Shown: positions 1-8,136 of the stretch, piece by piece | How positions within the stretch are numbered: the first letter of the stretch is position 1 | Layout: every line of letters starts with the position of its first letter | Source of the DNA: Verrucomicrobiota bacterium | Lineage (GTDB): Bacteria > Verrucomicrobiota > Verrucomicrobiia > Verrucomicrobiales > Verrucomicrobiaceae | Assembly: GCA_025360015.1 (NCBI GenBank) | Contig: JANYCZ010000041.1 | Coordinates: 44,062 to 108,061 of the forward strand | Length of the DNA stretch: 64,000 bases | Reading direction: 5' to 3' | Position numbers and translations under genes: made by a program | Notes under the pieces: model-generated | What the model was told of the DNA's origin: nothing | Seen by the model: the letters and a program-made list of their open reading frames with translations, nothing else | The model's database searches: none

Positions 1-1401
1 CATCCAGACGTGCCCGTTGTTGGCGCGGCCGTAGATGCCCTTGCGCCGGCGCTCCGCCCCAAGACGCACAAAGCGCCGGTTGTAAAAGGCCATGAACCGC
101 CCAAAAAACGCGCCCGCCTTCCCTTCATACGGCATGTGAATCCATTCGGAATCCGGAGTGTCATACACCCCACGCACCGGGCCGAGGAAATACGCGGAGA
201 GGTCGAGCAGAAAGGTGGCGTTGATCAGCTCCGCGTCGCCCATGTAGGAGTATTTGTCCTTGTAGAGGGAATTGAACCACAGGCGATAGCTGCGGGGGTA
301 GGCCATGTTCAGGTAGTCGGTGATCGCCTGCGTGTTTTCACCCGCCAGATTTTTGCGCACCAGATCGGTGGCCGCAGAGACGGTGTGGCCGCAGTAGTCC
401 AGACCATGGCTGTACAAGGGGTCCATGAATCCGGCCGCGTCACCGACCATAACCCAGCGATTGCCGGCGATGCGCTCGGAGCGATACGCAAGGTTCTTGT
501 AGTAGAAGGTGTCGTCGGCATCCGGCACGGCATTTTCAAACATGAGCCGGCCAATGGGATTCGCCATCAAATGCGCCTGCAGGCGGGCCAGGAGCGAGGG
601 CCCCTCCGGCAGGGTGAAAAAGCGCCGGTCCCAGGTGATGCCGGCGCTGTAGCTGCCATCGGCAAGCGGGATGATCCAGCACCACCAGCCGTGGCCCATG
701 AGATGATTCGTGGCCGTGGTGCGGAGCTGGCTCACGTTTTTCATGAGCTTCGGGTGCATCTTGCGGCTCTTGAAGCTGTCGAGCCCGTTCACGTTGCGGA
801 AGCGGCACCAGATGGACGAGGTGGGGTGCTCGCTCTCCATGCTGCGGTGCACCCCGAGCTTCTTCGCCAGGACGGCGGCCTTGCCGGAGGCATCGATCAG
901 CCAGCGCGTGGTGACGGTGCGCATCTGCCCATCCTGCGGCATGATTTCAAGCGTGTGCGGGGACTCGTCTTCGGAGAGCGCGAAGGTCTTGATCGTGGCG
1001 GGGCGCAGCAGCTCGCAGCCAAAGTCGCAGGCCTCCTTGAGCAGGTGCTCATCGAGGATGGCGCGATCGAGCTGGAAGGTGGGCAGGCGCGACTGGTAAC
1101 GGGGGCCGATTTCGGTCAGATCCCCCACATCATCGTGCGGAGTCTTGCAAAACCACATGCGCAGACCGTGTTTTTGATAGTGATGCGCGCTAAGATGATC
1201 GCCCTGATGCAGCACGCGGGTGAGGAAGCAGCCCGCAACCTCAGAGGTGCTTTCCCCCACTTTTCGGTCGAACTTCACCGTGCGCTCCACGATAAGAATG
1301 CGCAGGGCGGGATCCTCGCGTTTGAGCATCATGCCCGCCGCTGCGCCGGAAAAAGCGCCGCCCATGATGACCACGTCGTAATCTGTGTTAGATGAAGTCA
1401 T
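1..1401 (-). CDS. Flavin-dependent halogenase-like oxidoreductase (3' end cut by window)
   Basis: The reading frame is open from an ATG at 1401 to the first base of the window (467 codons, no stop), so the C-terminus is missing. Residues 8-23 form an FAD-binding beta-alpha-beta turn with GGAFSG. An early KVGESTSEV stretch resembles the GES-containing loop of the halogenase family. Residues 238-245 read GWWCWIIP, an exact match to the GxWxWxIP signature that separates flavin-dependent halogenases from monooxygenases. A second FAD motif, VMVGDAAGFMDPLYSHG, follows. Such enzymes chlorinate or brominate aromatic substrates using reduced flavin. The gene is divergent from the acyltransferase at 1491 and lies beside an AMP-ligase, a ketosynthase and a methyltransferase, a context like xanthomonadin/aryl-polyene loci. 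The substrate is inferred, and a role as oxidoreductase without halogenation is possible. Confidence 0.8.
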   Translation of the reverse strand, partial: MTSSNTDYDVVIMGGAFSGAAAGMMLKREDPALRILIVERTVKFDRKVGESTSEVAGCFLTRVLHQGDHLSAHHYQKHGLRMWFCKTPHDDVGDLTEIGPRYQSRLPTFQLDRAILDEHLLKEACDFGCELLRPATIKTFALSEDESPHTLEIMPQDGQMRTVTTRWLIDASGKAAVLAKKLGVHRSMESEHPTSSIWCRFRNVNGLDSFKSRKMHPKLMKNVSQLRTTATNHLMGHGWWCWIIPLADGSYSAGITWDRRFFTLPEGPSLLARLQAHLMANPIGRLMFENAVPDADDTFYYKNLAYRSERIAGNRWVMVGDAAGFMDPLYSHGLDYCGHTVSAATDLVRKNLAGENTQAITDYLNMAYPRSYRLWFNSLYKDKYSYMGDAELINATFLLDLSAYFLGPVRGVYDTPDSEWIHMPYEGKAGAFFGRFMAFYNRRFVRLGAERRRKGIYGRANNGHVWM

Positions 1402-1490
1402 GCGTGCAAGTGCTGAAAAAGTCAGTTGTCGGAGGGGGTGTGACAGTCGAAACAGAACGTTTCATCTTATCCATGGTACGCCTTTAAATA

Positions 1491-2426
1491 ATGCCATCCG
1501 CTGATTCTGCAACCCACGAGCCGAACGCGCCCCCCCCTCCCCCGCGCATGGGGCTGCATGATGCATGCTGGACGAAGGCGATTCTGTCTCTCATGCGCTG
1601 GGTGCCCGCGCCCGTCTTCACGCTGCTGGCCTATCCCATCTCGGCAATCGCTTATCTGCTGGCGGTGGAGCCGCGTGAGGCCATCCGTGCCAATCTAAGC
1701 GCCCTGCTTCCTGGCAAAGGCGACAGTTGTCTGGCAGGATATCAGGTGTTTCTCCAGTTTTCACTGACCTATCTCGACCGGCTTTGGTACCTGCACTTTC
1801 GGCGTAAGATCGACTGGGAGATCATCGGCGAAGGCGACTTCGAGGATCTGGAAAAACACCCAGGAGGGGCGCTGATCTTCACTGTTCATTCGGGCAACTA
1901 CGACATCGGTGCCAGCCTCTTCGCGCGCAAATTCACCCGGCCCGTCCACACCGTCCGCATGCCGGAGGCCTCGGACTCGCTGAAAAAACTGCGCCGGAAA
2001 GAGCTGTGTGACGAGGAGGGCCGTGAGCCGAATCTGCATGTCCATTATAATGAGCCCGGCGGCCACCTCGGCATGGAGCTGTGCCGTCTGCTCATGGCCG
2101 GAGAAGTCGTCTGCGTGCAGGGCGACCGTGTGCTGGGCGAGGTGACCCCCACTCTGGCCAGCATTGATGGTGTGACTTACAAGATCCCGCGCGGGCCGCT
2201 GGTGCTCGCGGAGGTGACCGGAGTGCCGTGCTACCCCGTGTTTCTCAGTCGGAGAGGGCGGCTGGCCTACCGCATCGAGATCGGCAAACCCTTCTTCCAA
2301 GGCGGGAAGAAGCACAAGGCCGCCGAGATCAGCGCCGCGTGGCTCCCGGTGTTGCATTCCTTTCTTTTGCGGCACTGGGACCAATGGTTTGTGTTTGAAC
2401 CGCTCGTCACCCGCGACCCGGCATGA
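1491..2426 (+). CDS. LpxL/lysophospholipid acyltransferase-like protein
   Basis: This 311-residue protein belongs to the LpxL/HtrB-type acyltransferase superfamily, which moves acyl chains from acyl-ACP or acyl-CoA to a hydroxyl at the membrane. The catalytic HxxxxD motif is visible as HSGNYD at residues 133-138, after a hydrophobic segment at about 40-58 that should anchor it to the inner membrane. The Pro-rich first 20 residues look disordered. The start is ATG at 1491. The stop overlaps the ATG of the deacetylase by ATGA (2423-2426), so the two are translationally coupled. Aryl-polyene clusters regularly carry such an acyltransferase, thought to attach the polyene to a lipid anchor. That role is inferred here from the neighbours. 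Confidence 0.82.
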   Translation: MPSADSATHEPNAPPPPPRMGLHDACWTKAILSLMRWVPAPVFTLLAYPISAIAYLLAVEPREAIRANLSALLPGKGDSCLAGYQVFLQFSLTYLDRLWYLHFRRKIDWEIIGEGDFEDLEKHPGGALIFTVHSGNYDIGASLFARKFTRPVHTVRMPEASDSLKKLRRKELCDEEGREPNLHVHYNEPGGHLGMELCRLLMAGEVVCVQGDRVLGEVTPTLASIDGVTYKIPRGPLVLAEVTGVPCYPVFLSRRGRLAYRIEIGKPFFQGGKKHKAAEISAAWLPVLHSFLLRHWDQWFVFEPLVTRDPA

Positions 2427-3247
2427 ACGCAGCCCTTCGTGCGAGGTCCCTGCGGCGTGCGTACTTTCGCTTCGCCCTGGCGCTGGCCCCCGCGGCCGGG
2501 GTGGTCTGGCTGGCATGGAATGGGTACGCACTGGGTGCGGCGCTGCTTTTCTGCACCGTGCTGACGACCATGATGATCGGCACGCTGGTGCCGCGCTGCG
2601 CGCTGTTTGGCCGCATGATCAAACAACTGCCGCAGGCTGGAAACGAGGTGCTGCTCACGATTGACGATGGCCCGCACCCGCAGCATACCCCGGCGATTCT
2701 CGATCTCCTGGATCAGCACGGCATCAAGGCGCTGTTCTTCCTGATCGGTGAGCGCGCCGCACAGCATCCGCAGCTCGTGCGTGACATCAGCGCGCGCGGC
2801 CATGAAATCGGCAACCACACGCAGACGCATCCTGCTGGCACTTTCTGGATGCTGGGCCCGGTGCGCTTGTGGCGCGAGATCGCCGGCTGCCAGGAGGCGC
2901 TGACCGCCCTTTGCCCCGAGCACCCACCGCGCTTTTTCCGCCCGCCGGCCGGCCATCATAATCTTTTCACCGCACTCTTCGCGAATGCGCTGGGCCTGAA
3001 GATGATGCTGTGGAGCGCACGTGGATTTGACGGCGTGCTGACGGACGTGCCTGCCATCACGCAGCGGATCTCCCGCAGGCTGGAGGCGGGAGCCATCGTG
3101 CTGATTCACGAAGGGACGCCGGTGGCTGTCGAAGTCGCGCAGTCAGTGACCGCCCTGCTGGAGGGCAGCGGACTGAAATGCATACCGCCCGCCTCACTCG
3201 CGCTCCGCGACGACGAGGTGGTTGTTGAACGGCGTGCCGCCCCATAG
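2423..3247 (+). CDS. Polysaccharide deacetylase (NodB domain) membrane protein
   Basis: This 274-residue protein has two hydrophobic segments (about residues 16-32 and 36-55) followed by a NodB/CE4 catalytic domain. The metal and base motif TIDDGPH is at 79-85 (D81, D82), the zinc-ligand motif HxxxH is at 132-136 (HTQTH), and RPPAGHHN comes later, in the place of the usual RxPY motif. CE4 enzymes remove N- or O-acetyl groups from GlcNAc polymers or small glycans. Here the domain probably faces the periplasm. It is coupled to the upstream acyltransferase by ATGA. Its last 54 bases are also the 3' end of the convergent methyltransferase gene. It may act on a sugar attached to the pigment or may be an unrelated envelope enzyme. 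Confidence 0.85.
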   Translation: MNAALRARSLRRAYFRFALALAPAAGVVWLAWNGYALGAALLFCTVLTTMMIGTLVPRCALFGRMIKQLPQAGNEVLLTIDDGPHPQHTPAILDLLDQHGIKALFFLIGERAAQHPQLVRDISARGHEIGNHTQTHPAGTFWMLGPVRLWREIAGCQEALTALCPEHPPRFFRPPAGHHNLFTALFANALGLKMMLWSARGFDGVLTDVPAITQRISRRLEAGAIVLIHEGTPVAVEVAQSVTALLEGSGLKCIPPASLALRDDEVVVERRAAP

Positions 3248-3868
3248 CGGCTGCACGCGCACACGCAGGCCGGCGGCCGTGAGCACGGACTCGAACAATT
3301 CACGGTCCGGGTAGCAGACCGGCGAGCCTTTCATCCAAAACGTCAGCTTGGCCAGCCAGTCTCCCACGACGGTGATGCGATAGCGGGGGGAGTCGTCCCG
3401 CAAACAGGTGCGGATGAGCAGCCTGCCACCGGGGGCCACGCGGGAGGCGGCCGCGCTCAGCAGCGCCGCCTGCTCCGCCCGTGTGAAAAATTGCAGGATG
3501 TCCAGGATCACCACATGGCCGCTGCACTCCGGCAGTCCTTGGCGTGCATCACCGGTCATGAAGCTGAGACCGGCGTAGTCGCTGCGCGAGACCATGCTCT
3601 TGGCGCATTTGATTTTCTGCGGATCATAGTCAAACCCCGCGATGGGAGGGGTGAACCCCGCTTCTCTAAGATAAAATGCCAGGAGGCCGATCCCGCAGCC
3701 GATGTCCAACACCGGCAGGGCGGAGCCCGCCAGCTCCAGGGCCACCGCCGCATAGACGGGGTCGGAGCGCAGCTTCATGATCGAGTAGAAGCGCTCCCAG
3801 TGCTTGGTGGGCAGGTCGCAAAGGCGGGAGATGCGCCGCAGGGCTTTGGATGGCAAAGGAGCGTTCAT
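3194..3868 (-). CDS. Class I SAM-dependent methyltransferase
   Basis: This 224-residue protein carries the SAM-binding motif VLDIGCGIG at about residues 53-61, an acidic FDYDP strand at the end of the second beta strand, and the downstream VVILDIL strand of Rossmann-fold methyltransferases. I prefer the ATG at 3868 because it overlaps the stop of the AMP-ligase as ATGA; an in-frame ATG at 3883 would add five residues. It is the second gene of a two-gene minus-strand unit with the AMP-ligase. Aryl-polyene clusters often contain a methyltransferase acting on the aryl head group, which is a plausible role here. The 3' end overlaps the convergent deacetylase gene by 54 bases. Confidence 0.82.
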   Translation of the reverse strand: MNAPLPSKALRRISRLCDLPTKHWERFYSIMKLRSDPVYAAVALELAGSALPVLDIGCGIGLLAFYLREAGFTPPIAGFDYDPQKIKCAKSMVSRSDYAGLSFMTGDARQGLPECSGHVVILDILQFFTRAEQAALLSAAASRVAPGGRLLIRTCLRDDSPRYRITVVGDWLAKLTFWMKGSPVCYPDRELFESVLTAAGLRVRVQPLWGGTPFNNHLVVAERE

Positions 3869-5052
3869 GATCTGCCAATCCATTTACGCGGGACTTCCCA
3901 AGGTGCGAGCAAGGAACAAGCGGTGATTTTAAAGGCGGCATCAATCTGCGCCTGGGGCAGATCCAGCTCCACCACGATGTCCTGGCAGCGTTCGGGATCA
4001 CGACTGCGCGCGCCACGGATGCACACCCGGTCCAGTTGGGAGGCGCGCCTGATTTTTTCGGCGATCTCGGCAGGGCTGAGCTTGCGCCCCGCCACATTGA
4101 TCCCTGCGCCCGTGCACTGCTGAAAGCGCAGGCGTCTGCCGTGCGGCTCGATCTGATCGCTGGTGGTGAACTCCCCGGCACCATAGCGCTCCTGCGGCAG
4201 CCGTTCATCGTACCCCAGGCCTACCGAACTGCTGGTCACGACCAGACGGCCTTCGGCGTCGGTTTGCGCGTGCACGCCGGGGAGCAGGGTGCCGAGGTCG
4301 CTCCCCTCCTCACGCAGACCGGGCGTTTCATCCCAGGACACCGCGCCGCACTCGCTCGTGCCGTAGAGATTGTGAATCTTCAGACCATGCTGCTCCAGAG
4401 CCAGGCGCTCCAGGGCGGGTGTGAGCGGAGAGCCGGCGGAGATGGCGAGGCTGACGTTGTCAAAGTGGACGCCCCCCATCAGCCAGGCCTTCCACAAGGC
4501 GGGGACGCCGGGGAGAAACACGCGTGGGTGGTGCCGCATGGCATCCATCAAGGGCTGTGCGAAAGGCTGCGGGGCAAAACAGGTCGGCACGCCATTGAGC
4601 AATGTTTGCAGCACCGTCATCGTCAGGCCTAAGGAATGCGCGCAGGAAATCGCCGCCACGCCAACGCCCCGCGCGCCGAGATCCAGAGCCGCATGCAGCC
4701 GGTCCACATCTGCGGCGATCTGGTCGAACGTGAAAAACTGGCAGCGGCGTACGCCCGTGCCGCCCACGGCCTGCTTAATGAGGGCCGTGCCTGCGGGCGG
4801 GGGGCATGCCGGAATGCGGCGGACGCGGTCCTTTTCCACCAACTGCACCGGCACGCCGTGCAGAAAACCGGCCAGCAACTGGCGCAAAATTTGCGGCACA
4901 TCGCCCTGCACCAGCACATGATCCCCGGCTGGCTTCTTGGCACGCGCCTGGGCATCCAGCTCGCGAAACGTGGTGGCACGTCCGTCAGCAAGATACAGGG
5001 CGGCCTGCGCGCCGCGCTCAGCTACAATACTTTCCCAGCGATCACCAAACAT
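3865..5052 (-). CDS. AMP-ligase (ANL superfamily), aryl-polyene type
   Basis: This 395-residue adenylate-forming enzyme is shorter than stand-alone acyl-CoA synthetases (500-600 residues) and nearer to the short AMP-ligases of aryl-polyene and flexirubin clusters. The ATP-binding A3 loop is degenerate (TALIKQAVGGTG), the A5 motif is clear (NLYGTSECGAVSWD), and a C-terminal Lys (PRKWIG) sits where the catalytic A10 lysine is expected. Such enzymes activate an aryl carboxylic acid starter, often 4-hydroxybenzoate or a relative, for loading onto a carrier protein. The gene is divergent from the ketosynthase and overlaps the methyltransferase start by four bases. Starter identity and catalytic competence are inferred. 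Confidence 0.8.
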   Translation of the reverse strand: MFGDRWESIVAERGAQAALYLADGRATTFRELDAQARAKKPAGDHVLVQGDVPQILRQLLAGFLHGVPVQLVEKDRVRRIPACPPPAGTALIKQAVGGTGVRRCQFFTFDQIAADVDRLHAALDLGARGVGVAAISCAHSLGLTMTVLQTLLNGVPTCFAPQPFAQPLMDAMRHHPRVFLPGVPALWKAWLMGGVHFDNVSLAISAGSPLTPALERLALEQHGLKIHNLYGTSECGAVSWDETPGLREEGSDLGTLLPGVHAQTDAEGRLVVTSSSVGLGYDERLPQERYGAGEFTTSDQIEPHGRRLRFQQCTGAGINVAGRKLSPAEIAEKIRRASQLDRVCIRGARSRDPERCQDIVVELDLPQAQIDAAFKITACSLLAPWEVPRKWIGRS

Positions 5053-5164
5053 TTGCAGTCCTTGCGGCGAAGCGTAAACGGTACGACTGCGCCGTGCGGT
5101 AGAATGAACCTTTGCGTTGGCAGTTCAACTCTCCTCACCACGAATATCATCCATACCTGACCTA

Positions 5165-6388
5165 GTGCCTTTTCCTCCAAGCCAGAGCATCGCAATCACC
5201 GGAGCCGGGATCGTTTCTCCATTGGGCATGGGTCGCCTGGCGAATGAGCAGTCCCTGGCTGCGGACCGCACCGCGTTCAAGCCGGTCGAGTTGTTCGACA
5301 CCAGCCAGCTCATCGCCAAAACGGCAGGCGTGGTGGATCTGCCCACGGAGAATCTGTTTCACCGCATCCCCCTGCACAAACAGACGTACATCGACCGTGG
5401 CACGCGCATGCTGCTCATCGCGATCCGTGAAGCCCTCGCGCAGGCGGGCCGGCAGAACATGGAAGGCATCGACGCCATCGTCATCGGCAGCTCCGCCGGG
5501 GCGATGCCGCTGGGGGAGGCTTATTTTGAGCATGCGCATCAAGATGCAGGCCGTGTGCCGTCACAGCTTTCACGCGCGGAGCACTACCAGCCGCAGCGCC
5601 AGATGACCAGCGTCGCCACCGAGTTTGACTGGCGCGGCCCGATCATCATCGTCTCCAATGCCTGTGCCTCCGGTGCCAATGCCATCGGCTGGGGGGCGGA
5701 CATGATCCGCTCCGGTCGGGCCAAGCGTGTGCTGGCGGGCGGCTATGATGCGCTGGCGCGACTGGTATTTGCCGGATTTGACACGCTGCACGCCCTGGCA
5801 CCCAGCGGCATCCCGCGCCCCTTTGACGCGCAGCGGGACGGCCTGGCTCTGGGCGAAGGCGCCGGTGTCATGCTGCTGGAAGCTGAAGACGTGCGACAAA
5901 GCCCAGTCCTCGGCTATGTCTCCGGCTACTCCACCGCCACCGATCTGCACCACCTCACCCAGCCTGACCCCGCAGGCAAAGCGGCGATCCGCACCATGAC
6001 CGCCGCCTGCGCCCAGAGCGGTATCACGCCAGCCCAGATCGGCTACATCAATTCCCACGGCACGGGCACGCCCTTCAATGATGCGGCCGAAGCCGCCGCC
6101 ATCGCCGCCTGGGCGGGAGATGCGGTGGCTGGCATCCCGGTCAGCTCCACGAAGTCCGCCATGGGGCATCTGCTCGGCGGTGCTGGAGCGGTGGAGGCCG
6201 TGATCTGTCTGATGGCCCTGCAAGGTCAGTGGCTGCCCGCGAGTCTGAACGTGCGCGAGCCTGATCCCGCCGTGCGCTTTGACTTGGTGCGTCATTTCAG
6301 GCGTGCCTCATTGGATTACGCGCTGACCAACTCCTTCGGGTTTGGCGGCACAAACGCGACCCTGGTGCTGCAAAGGAGGTCCGCATGA
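5165..6388 (+). CDS. Beta-ketoacyl synthase (FabF-like ketosynthase)
   Basis: This is a complete condensing enzyme with the active-site Cys in SNACASG and the two catalytic histidines in NSHGTGT and KSAMGHLLGGAG. The glycine-rich AITGAGIVSPLG is the usual N-terminal strand of FabF proteins. The GTG at 5165 gives a normal-length protein (407 residues); a TTG at 5117 would add 16 residues. Neither has a strong Shine-Dalgarno, so the start is uncertain. The stop overlaps the next ORF as ATGA, as seen for KS/chain-length-factor pairs. It would elongate the aryl starter with malonyl-ACP. Housekeeping FabF is an alternative, but the neighbours argue for secondary metabolism. Confidence 0.88.
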   Translation: MPFPPSQSIAITGAGIVSPLGMGRLANEQSLAADRTAFKPVELFDTSQLIAKTAGVVDLPTENLFHRIPLHKQTYIDRGTRMLLIAIREALAQAGRQNMEGIDAIVIGSSAGAMPLGEAYFEHAHQDAGRVPSQLSRAEHYQPQRQMTSVATEFDWRGPIIIVSNACASGANAIGWGADMIRSGRAKRVLAGGYDALARLVFAGFDTLHALAPSGIPRPFDAQRDGLALGEGAGVMLLEAEDVRQSPVLGYVSGYSTATDLHHLTQPDPAGKAAIRTMTAACAQSGITPAQIGYINSHGTGTPFNDAAEAAAIAAWAGDAVAGIPVSSTKSAMGHLLGGAGAVEAVICLMALQGQWLPASLNVREPDPAVRFDLVRHFRRASLDYALTNSFGFGGTNATLVLQRRSA

Positions 6389-7410
6389 ACGCGAGCAATA
6401 TTCGCATCCGTGGAGTGGGCGCGGTGAGCTCCGCTGGCTGGAGCGCCGCCGCCACGCATCAGGCCGTGCTGGCAGGAACGCCGCTGCCCTCCAGCCCCTG
6501 CGCACGCCCTGGAGATGTGCGGAGCTGGCCTTGTGAGTCCCGCTTTGCGCCCGCCTCCCCGCCGGAAAAAATCACGCGCCATCCGCGGCTGCGCCGCTCC
6601 AGCGCGATCACCCGCTACTCGGTGGCTGCAGCCTTGGAGGCCCTGGCAGATGCCGGGTATGATCCCGCAGCACCGCCCCCCGGACTGGGCATTCTGTACA
6701 TCATGATGAACGGCTGTGTGAACTACACCGGCCGCTTCTACCATGAGGTGCTGGAAAATCCCGCCCAGGCCAGCCCTCTGATCTTTCCCGAAACCGTCTT
6801 CAACGCGCCCGCCTCGCACGTGGCCTCCTTCCTCGGGGTGGATGGCGCAGTCAGCACCCTGGTGGGCAGCCCAAACTCCATCATGGAGGCGCTGGACACC
6901 GCCGCGTACTGGATCAGCAGCGGCATCGTGGAGGAGTGCCTGCTCATCGCTGGTGAAGAATGCGACTGGCTGAGTGCCGAGGCGCTCACGTATTACCATC
7001 CCAAGCTCATCGCCTCCGAAGGTGCCGGAGCCCTCCTGCTCTCCGCCAGCGGGAATGGCCCGCGTGTCAGCGAGATCATCGGACCGCTGGCCTACCTCTC
7101 CTGGCAGGAACGCTGCGAACTGCTACCGGAACTTGCCGCGCAAACGCTGGCGCGTCTTCAAGGTCCCGCCACGCTCATCAATGACCGCACGGGGATCACG
7201 AAGCTTGACCACGCGGAGGCGGCGGCCTGGGCCGGGCAGCCCTGGACCTCGGTGCTCAGTCCGAAGTACGTTCTCGGTGAAAGCATGGGTGCCAGCACGG
7301 CGCTGCAACTGGTGCTGGGAACTCTGACGGTGCGGCAAACGCAGCAGCCGGTGGTCCTCTCCATCCCGGGTGCGAATACGGCTGCTTATGCGTGTGTGCT
7401 GACGCCGTAG
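6385..7410 (+). CDS. Beta-ketoacyl synthase homologue, chain-length-factor-like
   Basis: This 341-residue thiolase-fold protein is coupled by ATGA to the ketosynthase. It keeps the N-terminal VGAVSSAGW turn and a late GESMGASTALQL helix but has no cysteine at the nucleophile position: the nucleophile-elbow region at about residues 154-165 reads GAVSTLVGSPNS. The HGTGT-type motif is replaced by INDRTGITKLDHAEA. This pattern is typical of chain-length factors that pair with an active KS to form a heterodimer controlling polyene length. It could alternatively be a diverged initiating synthase. The stop at 7410 is one base from the stop of the convergent DUF4412 gene. Confidence 0.8.
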   Translation: MNASNIRIRGVGAVSSAGWSAAATHQAVLAGTPLPSSPCARPGDVRSWPCESRFAPASPPEKITRHPRLRRSSAITRYSVAAALEALADAGYDPAAPPPGLGILYIMMNGCVNYTGRFYHEVLENPAQASPLIFPETVFNAPASHVASFLGVDGAVSTLVGSPNSIMEALDTAAYWISSGIVEECLLIAGEECDWLSAEALTYYHPKLIASEGAGALLLSASGNGPRVSEIIGPLAYLSWQERCELLPELAAQTLARLQGPATLINDRTGITKLDHAEAAAWAGQPWTSVLSPKYVLGESMGASTALQLVLGTLTVRQTQQPVVLSIPGANTAAYACVLTP

Positions 7411-7411
7411 G

Positions 7412-8056
7412 TCATTTCGGCGCGCCCGGCATTTTCATTTCGTTGTAGTCCGTGGGCGGCACGAACTCCTTGGCCTCCACGTTCTCTTCTTTGGCAGAGA
7501 CTAAGGACGATACCACGCTTTTACCCATCATCGACATCTCAGACTTCACCACCATGCCGTCGAAATCTGAGGCCTGCGGGGAGAGGCCGGACATCGACCC
7601 GCCCACGATCTTGCCGAGCTTGTCGCTGATGGCGCTGATCTCCTTGAACTTTGGAAAGTCCTTGGCCACCCAGAAGCGGCCTTTGCCCATCTGGCCTTCC
7701 CAGGTGTAAATTTCGGTGTCCCAGTCGCCAACCTTTTCCTTCTGGCCGGTCGCCACGGGTTTGGCGGCAGGCTTGTCGCCTGCGCCTTTCCCGGCCTTTT
7801 CCACGGCGGCCTTCATCGTGGCCAGATCCATCTTCATCATCATTTTCTGCGCATGCATGAGCATCGTCATGCCCTCAGCGCCCACGATCACGGTCATCTT
7901 GTCGCCCATTTCCACCCGCGCCTGATCGCCCTTGATCTTGGTGGTGACCAAATTTTCCTGACCGGCCGTGTCGATCTTTTGCACAAGCACCCAGTCGGCT
8001 CGGGCGAGTGTGGCGGCGAACAGCAGGACGGCAAAGGTGAGGAAGGGCGTTTTCAT
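7412..8056 (-). CDS. Secreted DUF4412-family protein
   Basis: The 214-residue product starts with a typical signal peptide (MKTPFLTFAVLLFAATLARA) and continues with the strand-rich pattern of DUF4412 proteins, in which an unknown periplasmic fold binds or carries a small or lipidic ligand. Methionines are very abundant in the region around residues 58-76 and again near 170-180. The centre (about 85-110) is Lys/Ala/Gly-rich and probably a linker. Family members are common in Verrucomicrobiota and Bacteroidota, and no biochemical function is established. The gene is convergent with the chain-length factor and its stop almost touches it. Aryl-polyene clusters usually include a LolA-like carrier, and this protein might be a distant stand-in, but that is speculative. 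Confidence 0.72.
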   Translation of the reverse strand: MKTPFLTFAVLLFAATLARADWVLVQKIDTAGQENLVTTKIKGDQARVEMGDKMTVIVGAEGMTMLMHAQKMMMKMDLATMKAAVEKAGKGAGDKPAAKPVATGQKEKVGDWDTEIYTWEGQMGKGRFWVAKDFPKFKEISAISDKLGKIVGGSMSGLSPQASDFDGMVVKSEMSMMGKSVVSSLVSAKEENVEAKEFVPPTDYNEMKMPGAPK

Positions 8057-8136
8057 AGTGCCGCAGGCTACTCGAAAGCGCGGGTGAAGGTCAATCTCGA
8101 ACGTCTCAGGTCTTGAACTGTATTCTTCCGCCCCTC

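Noticed and set aside
10..1395. 461-codon plus-strand frame at the window start
   Set aside because: It is the complement of the halogenase gene, which has FAD and GxWxWxIP motifs on the minus strand.
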